Positions 5,972-12,947 of a DNA stretch of 18,502 bases are shown here, one piece after another. A program made the translations under genes and the position numbers. Every line of letters starts with the position of its first letter. Position 1 is the stretch's first letter. The notes under the pieces were generated by a model, which was not told where the DNA came from, did no database searches, and saw nothing but the letters and a program-made list of their open reading frames with translations. The stretch is from an uncultured Oscillospiraceae bacterium (GTDB lineage: Bacteria; Bacillota; Clostridia; UBA1381), in contig CAMNAT010000009.1 in NCBI GenBank assembly GCA_946531785.1, positions 1 through 18,502 on the forward strand. Direction: 5' to 3'.

Positions 5972-8239
5972 TTGAAAAAACAAATATTTTCGCAGCGCGG
6001 TGTTTTTCGGCGCTTTTTGATTACATATATAGTTATAATGATAGCATTTCTTGCCGCGCTGGGTGTCATCAGCGGCGTAATGCTGAGATCGGTCAATGAG
6101 TACGATATCAATGAGCAGTACCGTGCGGTAAGCAGCTCAAATGAGGTGCTTAACAGGCAGATGATAAATATCCGCAATCTGTTCACGAGCATGGAAAATG
6201 ATTCAGGCGCGGTATATACCACATTTTTAAAAGGAAAAAGCCAATTTGTAAATGTAAGCTCTGAGGATCTTATTGCAATTAAGAAGGAGCTTTACGAGGA
6301 TATAAGGCTCAGGGTATCGCTCAATTCCGTCATTGAGGATATATATTTATTCTCGGAAGAGGATAATTCGGTGGTTTTTTCTCATGGCAGTGTTGATCTG
6401 AGCATAATGTATGATAATCTGCTGAAATTCGGGGATATGAGTCTTCATGAATTCCGTGAGGCATATCTGACGGGCAGAAAATTCAGGGAATTCATGCCTG
6501 CAATGAGCATATATAATGCCGGAAACACGACAGATTCGCTCCTATATATCGAATCATATCCGTTAGACGCAGTCTCGGAGCCGACAGGATATATTGTTAT
6601 AAGTCTGAAGCTTGACGAAATACTGAATATTCTCGGATATTCCGCAGATGCTGACCGCAGACAGATTTGCTTGTATGATGCGAATGACAGACTTCTGTAC
6701 TCATCCTTCCGGACAGGTGACGGAAAGGTGAATATAGATAAACATGGTATATGTACAATAGATGGCAGACGGTATTTCGCATGCTTTGCAAAGAATGACA
6801 GCGATATAAGCTTTATGAGCGCAAGCCTGTATAATTCCGCGTTAAGGAAGACGATAGGGATGAGGGTGCTTGTTGCATCGATCCTTTTCGCAGTCGTGCT
6901 TGTGGGGCTGGCGCTTTCGGTACGGTTTGCTAAGTTCAATACAAGACCTATAAGAGAGCTTACGGATAAGCTGGGGGCGATTCCTGCTGCTGAAGGAGAG
7001 GCGTATGATGAATACACATATATCGCAAGCTCCATAGATTCGATCATAAACGATGCCGCGGCGATAAAAAGAGATTTTGAGACGGAGAGACCGGCGCTTA
7101 TCAATGATTTTACAAATTCGCTTCTTATGGGGAGTTATAACACCCGCGAGGAGATCGATAGGACACAAAGCAAGCTCGGTATAGATATTTCCGGCAGATG
7201 CTTTGCGGTGATGAGAACGGAGATAATTGGCGATACAGAGGATCAGGAAGGAATCAGATATATACAAAAATCAGTTGTGGAAGAATACAGGCATCGGTTT
7301 AAATGCCTTGCCTGTCTTAACGGAGTTGGCAGCGTAAATATAATATTTGCCTTTGATTCGGATAACGATGCTGAGAACACAGAGCATATTGAAAATGTAA
7401 CATATATCATAGGAGAAGCTCTGTATAAAAACCTAGGATTGTACCTAAAATGCGCTATCGGCGGTTTTTATGATTCGCTTGCAGATATACCGTATTCATA
7501 CGAAAACGCGGGAAAGCTTCTTACGGAAGGAGCGCGTGTTGAGTATAGAAATATAGTATGGTGCGTCAGCTCGGCTGTGACTGTGTCACGATATTACTAT
7601 CCGAACGAAATAGAGCAAAGGCTGGAGTTTGCGTTCCGGAATCGAGATGCGGAGGAGATAGAGCGTGTTTTAGCACTTGTAGAGCGGGAAAACAGTGTAA
7701 ACAGAGCTCTAGCTCCCGATGCGGTGCGGCTGCTTTATATGAATATGAAGCTCACGATCTACAATATTATGAGCAGGTACTGTCCTGAGCTTGATGAACA
7801 GCAAAGGTGGGATATTGCTAACAGCATTGATGAAAGTCCCGTTCTGGCGAAGTTTTTTTCTGACATACAGAGGGTATACAGGGAGCTGTTGGAAAAATAT
7901 AAGGATGAAGAGTCCGGCAGAGAGATACTGGAATATATGGATAAGGCAGCCTTGGATGCTGATTTTGACAGGCAGGTATTTGCAAGACATTTCTATATAT
8001 CACAGGAATATGTTTCGCGGTTTTTCAAGGAAAACACGGGCTATGGGTTTACCAAGTATATGATGAAGGTAAGAATGGAGAAAGCCTGCGAGCTGCTTGC
8101 CGATCCGCGCTATAACATAGAAAAGATAGCCGGAGAGTCAGGCTACAGTAATGTTCTTTCTTTCAGAAGAGCCTTTAAAAACTATACAGGTATGACGCCG
8201 AGTGACTACAGGCGCAGCCTCATTGAAAAGAATATTTGA
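5972..8239 (+). CDS. Membrane-embedded AraC-family transcriptional regulator with extracellular sensor region (755 aa)
   Basis: One-component regulator that probably senses an extracellular ligand and binds DNA directly. Residues 14-38 (FLITYIVIMIAFLAALGVIS) form the first membrane helix. About 260 extracytoplasmic residues follow, Cache-like in general appearance, then a second helix at about 299-319 (VLVASILFAVVLVGLALSVR). Next come a HAMP-like linker with TRPIRELTDKLG and a cytoplasmic middle region to about residue 640. Residues 650-755 are an AraC/XylS double helix-turn-helix domain, with FARHFYISQEYVSRFFKENT as the first motif and IEKIAGESGYSNVLSFRRAF plus TPSDYRR as the family signature. 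The start is TTG, supported by a GGAGG 7 nt upstream and by the N-terminal basic residues before helix 1; the first in-frame ATG would cut into helix 1. It is monocistronic and lies between two operons that share the bipartite element, its most likely target. Confidence 0.93.
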   Translation: MKKQIFSQRGVFRRFLITYIVIMIAFLAALGVISGVMLRSVNEYDINEQYRAVSSSNEVLNRQMINIRNLFTSMENDSGAVYTTFLKGKSQFVNVSSEDLIAIKKELYEDIRLRVSLNSVIEDIYLFSEEDNSVVFSHGSVDLSIMYDNLLKFGDMSLHEFREAYLTGRKFREFMPAMSIYNAGNTTDSLLYIESYPLDAVSEPTGYIVISLKLDEILNILGYSADADRRQICLYDANDRLLYSSFRTGDGKVNIDKHGICTIDGRRYFACFAKNDSDISFMSASLYNSALRKTIGMRVLVASILFAVVLVGLALSVRFAKFNTRPIRELTDKLGAIPAAEGEAYDEYTYIASSIDSIINDAAAIKRDFETERPALINDFTNSLLMGSYNTREEIDRTQSKLGIDISGRCFAVMRTEIIGDTEDQEGIRYIQKSVVEEYRHRFKCLACLNGVGSVNIIFAFDSDNDAENTEHIENVTYIIGEALYKNLGLYLKCAIGGFYDSLADIPYSYENAGKLLTEGARVEYRNIVWCVSSAVTVSRYYYPNEIEQRLEFAFRNRDAEEIERVLALVERENSVNRALAPDAVRLLYMNMKLTIYNIMSRYCPELDEQQRWDIANSIDESPVLAKFFSDIQRVYRELLEKYKDEESGREILEYMDKAALDADFDRQVFARHFYISQEYVSRFFKENTGYGFTKYMMKVRMEKACELLADPRYNIEKIAGESGYSNVLSFRRAFKNYTGMTPSDYRRSLIEKNI

Positions 8240-8241
8240 TC

Positions 8242-8265
8242 AAATGGCCGCTTAAGCGGCTGTTT
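8242..8265 (+). terminator. Hairpin, probable weak terminator of the regulator gene
   Basis: AAATGGCCGC (8242-8251) pairs with GCGGCTGTTT (8256-8265), a 10-bp stem with two G-T wobbles around a TTAA loop. The 3' arm ends in TTT but no long T run follows, so termination may be partial. It begins 2 nt after the regulator stop codon. Confidence 0.55.
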
Positions 8266-8277
8266 GCGTAAATATGA

Positions 8278-8310
8278 GGTATTTGTATCATAAATCAAAA
8301 TATGTATCTT
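8278..8310 (+). promoter_or_regulatory. Bipartite operator candidate, copy 2
   Basis: GGTATTTGTAT, then 13 nt, then ATGTATCTT. The left half is identical to that at 3549-3559, the gap length is the same, and the right half differs at a single base. The 13-nt gap itself is not conserved, which argues for two contacted half-sites separated by a spacer rather than recent duplication. Its last two bases overlap the -35 box at 8309. Candidate binding site for the AraC-type regulator encoded immediately upstream. Confidence 0.72.
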
Positions 8311-8337
8311 ACATTTTAGAAAAGCTTGTATTATAAT
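8309..8337 (+). promoter_or_regulatory. Promoter of the transporter/GH88/lyase operon
   Basis: TTACAT (8309-8314) and TATAAT (8332-8337) are 17 nt apart. The weak -35 box directly abuts the bipartite element, exactly as in the promoter at 3580-3608. Transcription would start near 8344, about 26 nt before the first ATG of the binding-protein gene. Confidence 0.75.
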
Positions 8338-8369
8338 TATAATATCATAATAGTGTAAAAAGGAGCGGT

Positions 8370-9911
8370 ATGATAATGAAACACAAAAAAATTACAGCAG
8401 CTTTTCTTGTAAGCGCAATGCTGATGTCAGCTTCAGGCTGCTCGTCAGATCAAAAGAATGCCGGCGGAAAGATCACATGGTGGAGCCGGCTGTGGCCGCA
8501 TATTTCTCAGACGGCGCAGAATTTCGGCGAGGTCCCGTTTTATCAGGAGCTTCAGAAGCGCTGCGGTGTTGAGCTGGAATTCATTCATCCGGCGGTAGGG
8601 CAGGAAACCGAAAAATTCAATGTTATGTGCGCGTCGGGAGAATACCCGGATCTGATAGAAGCAGATTTTACGACCTATAAGGGCGGACCGGCTAAGGCTG
8701 TCGAGGACGGTGTGATCATATATCTCGATGAGTATATAGACAAGTATGCTCCGAATTATAAAAAATACTTAGACGAGCATCCGGATGTTGCCAGACAGGT
8801 AAAGACAGATGACGGGCATTATTACACCTTTGCGTGGTTCAGAGGAGATGACAGCCTTATGTGCTGGAAGGGACCTCAGATAAGGAAGGATATGCTTGAT
8901 AAGGCAGGTCTTGCATTGCCTGAGACACTTGAGGAATGGGACACTGCACTGAGAAAATTCAAGGAAATGGGTATTGAATATCCGTTGTCTTCGGTAGGAA
9001 ACGGCTTTTTTGATACCTTCAGCGGAATATTCGGCGTATCGGAGACCTTCTACCAGGAAGACGGGATCGTAAAATACGGTGTTATCGAGCCCGCTTATAA
9101 GGATTATATCAGCCAACTCAGAACATGGTACAAGGACGGGATACTCGATCAGGATTTCTACGCGCAGGATGACAAGACCTACAGAGCAAAGGTGACATCA
9201 GGCAAGGTCGGCGCGTTTGTGGCATCGGCGGGCGGCGACATGGGTTCGTTTATTCCCGTTCTTTCACAGCTTGATCCCGGCATAAAGCTTGCCGGAACAA
9301 AATATCCGGTTATGAATAAGGGTGACATATCGAGGTTCGGTCAGAAGGATTTTGCGTACTATCCGGCTACGAGCGTATCGATATCAACACAGTGTAAGAA
9401 TATCGAGGCCGCGGTTAAATTCCTTGACTACGGATATTCGGAGGAAGGACATATGTTCTATAACTTCGGAACTGAAGGCGAATCCTATGAGATGGTCGAC
9501 GGATATCCCACATATACTGAGCTGATAACAAAGGATCCTGATGGGCTGCCTATGCAGTTTTCGCTCAGCAAATATACAGCTGTAGCATATGGCGGCCCGT
9601 TTGTTCAGGACGCTAGGTATTATGATCAGTATCTGCCGTATGACGAGCAGAAGGATGCCGTTAAGCTGTGGACAGAGCATGACGGATCAACAAGAATCCC
9701 GTATATTTCATATACCCTGGAGGAGAATACAAGACGCTCAACGCTTCTGTCGCCAATACAGTCGTATGTAAGCGAAAATCTTTTGAAGTTCATAACCGGC
9801 CAGGAATCAATGGATAAATGGGACTCCTTCGTGGCGCAGATAAAAAAGAGCGGCATAGACGAGGTAATAGGCATAACCCAGGCAGCGCTTGACAGATATA
9901 ATAAACGATAA
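8370..9911 (+). CDS. ABC transporter oligosaccharide-binding lipoprotein (LplA-type, 513 aa)
   Basis: Extracellular solute-binding protein of the large LplA-type group of sugar ABC importers, anchored to the outer face of the membrane by lipid. The signal sequence ends in a lipobox ASGC with the modified Cys24; the -3 Ala is less common than Leu but acceptable. The mature part opens with ITWWSRLWPHISQTAQNFGE and continues with MCASGEYPDLIEADF near residue 90, the usual solute-binding-protein pattern. At about 510 residues it belongs to the size class of AlgQ and Smon0123, which bind alginate and unsaturated chondroitin oligosaccharides. That fits the GH88 and lyase genes in the same operon, though specificity is inferred from context. 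Two starts are possible: ATG 8370 (4 nt from AAGGAG) or ATG 8376 (10 nt, giving MKHKK). First gene of the operon. Confidence 0.93.
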   Translation: MIMKHKKITAAFLVSAMLMSASGCSSDQKNAGGKITWWSRLWPHISQTAQNFGEVPFYQELQKRCGVELEFIHPAVGQETEKFNVMCASGEYPDLIEADFTTYKGGPAKAVEDGVIIYLDEYIDKYAPNYKKYLDEHPDVARQVKTDDGHYYTFAWFRGDDSLMCWKGPQIRKDMLDKAGLALPETLEEWDTALRKFKEMGIEYPLSSVGNGFFDTFSGIFGVSETFYQEDGIVKYGVIEPAYKDYISQLRTWYKDGILDQDFYAQDDKTYRAKVTSGKVGAFVASAGGDMGSFIPVLSQLDPGIKLAGTKYPVMNKGDISRFGQKDFAYYPATSVSISTQCKNIEAAVKFLDYGYSEEGHMFYNFGTEGESYEMVDGYPTYTELITKDPDGLPMQFSLSKYTAVAYGGPFVQDARYYDQYLPYDEQKDAVKLWTEHDGSTRIPYISYTLEENTRRSTLLSPIQSYVSENLLKFITGQESMDKWDSFVAQIKKSGIDEVIGITQAALDRYNKR

Positions 9912-9926
9912 CGGGGGCGGACGGCA

Positions 9927-10880
9927 ATGAAGACCAGATCAAAGGGAAAGCATAGCCCGGGCGTGTGGCTCAGAGAGCTTGCGGACGAGGTAAGAGAGCA
10001 TAAATTTATATATATAATTGCCGTTCCGGTACTTGTGTATTATCTGCTGTTCTATATCAAGCCGTTATATGGATTGATGATAGCGTTTAAGGATTATTCG
10101 TTTGTGAAGGGAATAGTGGGCAGTCCGTGGACGGATCATTATGGATTCGGACATTTCATGACCTTTTTGCAGGATCCGTATTTTTTCAGACTGATAAAAA
10201 ATACGCTTGCCATAAGCTGCCTTGGACTGCTGTTTGATTTCCCGAGCGCGATCATTCTGGCACTGCTTATAAATGAGGTTCGGTCAAAGCATTATAAAAA
10301 GATAATACAAACCGCTACATATCTGCCGCATTTTATATCGATCATGGTGTTGTGCAGCATGATATATACATTTACAGGTCGGGACGGATTTGTAAATGAC
10401 ATTATAGCGATGCTGGGCGGGGAGAGAAGTCCTCTCCTGACGCGTCCGGAGCTGTTCAGACCGATCTTTATTATTTCAGGCATATGGCAGGGAGTGGGCT
10501 GGAACAGCATAATCTATTTGTCTGCTCTTTCTGCGATCGATCCGCAGCTCTACGAAGCAGCGAGTATTGACGGTGCAAGCCGTGTGAGGCAGATATTCAG
10601 TGTTACTCTGCCGGGCATTCTGCCTACGGTAACGATAATGTTTATTATGCGGACAGGCTCGCTGCTTTCGGTCGGATATGAAAAGATAATCCTTTTATAT
10701 AATGATATGACGCTTGAAACAGCGGATGTTATATCATCATATGTGTATAGGCGCGGTCTGCTGAATGCCGATTACAGCTACAGTGCCGCGGTAGGTATGT
10801 TCAATTCTATTATAAATTTAATGATCTTATGGGTAACAAATTATCTGTGCAGAAGAATGAGCGAAACATCTTTATGGTAA
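9927..10880 (+). CDS. ABC sugar transporter permease (LplB-type, 317 aa)
   Basis: Inner-membrane permease subunit of the oligosaccharide importer; it would pair with the next gene product to form the channel. The first membrane segment is IIAVPVLVYYLLFYIKPLYG at about residues 30-50, and further hydrophobic segments at about 88-112, 122-145, 178-200, 235-255 and 285-305 give the expected six helices. The cytoplasmic EAA loop, YEAASIDGASRVRQIFSVTL near residues 209-228, is the docking site for the ATPase. Length and sequence style fit the LplB family. It starts 15 nt after the binding-protein stop; the ribosome site is weak (a G-rich stretch 8-15 nt upstream), so translation may depend on coupling. 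No ATPase gene follows, as is usual for this transporter class in Bacillota, where a shared MsmK-like ATPase serves several importers. Confidence 0.95.
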   Translation: MKTRSKGKHSPGVWLRELADEVREHKFIYIIAVPVLVYYLLFYIKPLYGLMIAFKDYSFVKGIVGSPWTDHYGFGHFMTFLQDPYFFRLIKNTLAISCLGLLFDFPSAIILALLINEVRSKHYKKIIQTATYLPHFISIMVLCSMIYTFTGRDGFVNDIIAMLGGERSPLLTRPELFRPIFIISGIWQGVGWNSIIYLSALSAIDPQLYEAASIDGASRVRQIFSVTLPGILPTVTIMFIMRTGSLLSVGYEKIILLYNDMTLETADVISSYVYRRGLLNADYSYSAAVGMFNSIINLMILWVTNYLCRRMSETSLW

Positions 10881-10892
10881 GGAGATAAAGCG

Positions 10893-11780
10893 ATGAAAAG
10901 AGTTAGTTCCGGTGACAGGATATTTTATATTTTGAACAACGCTTTTATGCTGCTGATGATCGCTGTATGTATTTACCCGATGCTGTATGTTCTGTTTGCG
11001 TCATTTTCGGATGCGGGTAAGCTCATGCAGCAGAGCGGGGCAATGCTGTGGCCGGCCGGATTCAGCACAGAAGCATATAAAGCAGTTTTAAAAAACAGAA
11101 TGATATGGATATCATATAAAAACACATTTATTCAGGTATTTCTCGGAACTGCGATAGCTATGGTGATGACAGTAATGTGCGCGTACATTTTATCGAGAAA
11201 GAATCTGAAGATTAAGAAGCTGATAAATATTATTCTTGTCGCGTCAATGTTCTTTAGCGGCGGAATGATACCGGGATACCTCGCTATCAAGTCATACGGA
11301 ATGCTCAATACCGTATGGGCGATCGTTCTGCCTCCGGCAATAAGCGCAATGAATGTTATTGTTATGCGCACATCGTTCCAGGCACTGCCGGCATCATTAG
11401 AGGAGTCAGCCTCCATTGACGGCGCAAGTGAAATGCATATATTATTTAATATTATTCTTCCGTTGTCAAAGCCTGTACTTGCAGTCATAGCCTTATTCTA
11501 TGGTGTTGCAATGTGGAATTCATGGTTCAGCGCCGCTATATATCTCGATAAGCGTGACCTGTTTCCATTACAACTGTATTTAAGAGAGGTCCTTATAAAC
11601 TCAAGTACGGATGCCATGATGACAGGCAGTGCGGGCAGTGCGGCGACCGATAGAGTTGCTGTTTCCGAAACGATAAAATACGCAACGATAATTGTAAGTA
11701 CTCTTCCGATATTATTTGCTTATCCGTTCCTTCAGAAGTATTTTGTGAAGGGTGTTATGGTCGGGGCGATAAAGGGCTGA
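10893..11780 (+). CDS. ABC sugar transporter permease (YtcP/LplC-type, 295 aa)
   Basis: Second permease subunit of the carbohydrate importer (CUT1-like, YtcP group). The N-terminal helix (AFMLLMIAVCIYPMLYVLFA, about residues 18-37) is followed by segments near 78-100, 113-130, 142-160, 190-210 and 260-280. The EAA loop reads EESASIDGASEMHILFNIIL near residues 170-189, and the C-terminus ends with the YFVKGVMVGAIKG signature typical of this subfamily. A clear AAGGAG site lies 8 nt before the ATG, 12 nt after the preceding stop. Together with the lipoprotein and the first permease it forms a complete importer lacking only the nucleotide-binding subunit. High confidence in family; substrate is inferred from neighbours. 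Confidence 0.95.
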   Translation: MKRVSSGDRIFYILNNAFMLLMIAVCIYPMLYVLFASFSDAGKLMQQSGAMLWPAGFSTEAYKAVLKNRMIWISYKNTFIQVFLGTAIAMVMTVMCAYILSRKNLKIKKLINIILVASMFFSGGMIPGYLAIKSYGMLNTVWAIVLPPAISAMNVIVMRTSFQALPASLEESASIDGASEMHILFNIILPLSKPVLAVIALFYGVAMWNSWFSAAIYLDKRDLFPLQLYLREVLINSSTDAMMTGSAGSAATDRVAVSETIKYATIIVSTLPILFAYPFLQKYFVKGVMVGAIKG

Positions 11781-11790
11781 CGGTGTTTTT

Positions 11791-12936
11791 ATGGATCAGG
11801 ATATAATTAATAATAACAAAGAATGGATAGATGAGGTATGGCGAAAGCTTGATAAGAAGCTAAGCGCTGCTGCGGTTCGGAATCGCGGAATAATACCGTA
11901 CACTTCAAATGAAGGCTGCTATGATAACAGAGGCGCGGCTAATCCCGCGTGGTGGTCAAACGGATTCTGGGGCGGAATGATGTGGCTTATGTATACGGGC
12001 ACTGAAAATGAGGAATACAAAAAAACAGCGCTCGCCTCAGAGCAGATCATCGATGAGGGACTCAAAAGCTTTAAGCTGCTTGATCACGATGCCGGTTTTC
12101 TGCGTCATATTGTTTCCGGTGCGAATTATCGTATAACCGGGGATGAGGCGGCATACAGCAAGGCGCTTTATGCCGCGGCATCGCTTGCGTCAAGATTTAA
12201 TGTTGACGGCGGTTACATAAGAGCGTGGAATTCGGAAGGCAGTGAGGGCTGGTCCATAATAGACTGTATGATGAACCTGCCGCTGCTATACTGGGCATCG
12301 GAGGAAATAGGAGATCCAAGATTTAAAAGGATCGCTATTCGTCATGCGGATATGGTTCTCCGGCATCATATTCGTGCTGACGGAAGCGTAAATCATATTG
12401 TGGTGCATGACACCGAAACCGGAGAGGTGCTCAGCATAAAGAGAGGACAGGGCTACAGTGAGTGCTCCTGCTGGTCACGAGGTCTTGCGTGGGCGATCTA
12501 CGGGATGACATTGTCATATAAATATACAAACAACGAGGAATATCTCGCGGCAGCTGTAAAGACAGCAAATTATTTTGCCGCAAATGCTGCTGCATATGAT
12601 TACAAAACACCGGTGGATTTCAGGGCGCCGAGAGAGCCGGCATATTATGACAGTTCTGCGGGAGTATGCAGTGCCTGCGCATTGCTTGAATTGACAAAAT
12701 ATGTGTCTGATGCCGAGGCGTATGTCTATACGGATGCTGCAGTTAAGGTATTAAAGGCAACAGATAAGTATTTCTGTAATTATGATCCTGACTGGGATTC
12801 TGTTGTTCAGATGGCAACCGAGCGATATCCGGCGGATGGTGTGATGAGATGGGTGCATGTTCATCTCATATATGCCGATTTCTTCTTCGCAGAGGCGATG
12901 AATAAGCTTAGAGGAAATAAGTTTTGTATATGGTAA
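11791..12936 (+). CDS. GH88-type unsaturated glucuronyl hydrolase (381 aa)
   Basis: Cytoplasmic enzyme of the GH88 (UGL) type, expected to hydrate the double bond of 4,5-unsaturated uronic acid at the non-reducing end of lyase-made oligosaccharides and so release it. There is no signal peptide and the length is usual for the family. Landmarks: WWSNGFWGGMMWLMY (residues 54-68), DHDAGF with Asp100, and AWNSEGSEGWSIIDCMMNLP with Asp158. The two Asp match the catalytic pair known as Asp88 and Asp149 in the Bacillus sp. GL1 enzyme. CSCWSRGLAWAIYG and the C-terminal YPADGVMRWVH also look family-typical. GH105 is a related alternative, but the motifs favour GH88. The gene starts 10 nt after the permease stop with a poor ribosome site, suggesting coupling. 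Its presence implies that the imported sugars carry unsaturated uronates, consistent with the lyase gene downstream. Confidence 0.9.
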   Translation: MDQDIINNNKEWIDEVWRKLDKKLSAAAVRNRGIIPYTSNEGCYDNRGAANPAWWSNGFWGGMMWLMYTGTENEEYKKTALASEQIIDEGLKSFKLLDHDAGFLRHIVSGANYRITGDEAAYSKALYAAASLASRFNVDGGYIRAWNSEGSEGWSIIDCMMNLPLLYWASEEIGDPRFKRIAIRHADMVLRHHIRADGSVNHIVVHDTETGEVLSIKRGQGYSECSCWSRGLAWAIYGMTLSYKYTNNEEYLAAAVKTANYFAANAAAYDYKTPVDFRAPREPAYYDSSAGVCSACALLELTKYVSDAEAYVYTDAAVKVLKATDKYFCNYDPDWDSVVQMATERYPADGVMRWVHVHLIYADFFFAEAMNKLRGNKFCIW

Positions 12937-12947
12937 AGGAGACAGAT

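Noticed and set aside
6445..7104. 219-aa minus-strand reading frame opposite the AraC regulator gene
   Set aside because: It is antisense to a confidently recognised gene, has no recognisable motifs and no plausible ribosome site; it is a shadow frame.
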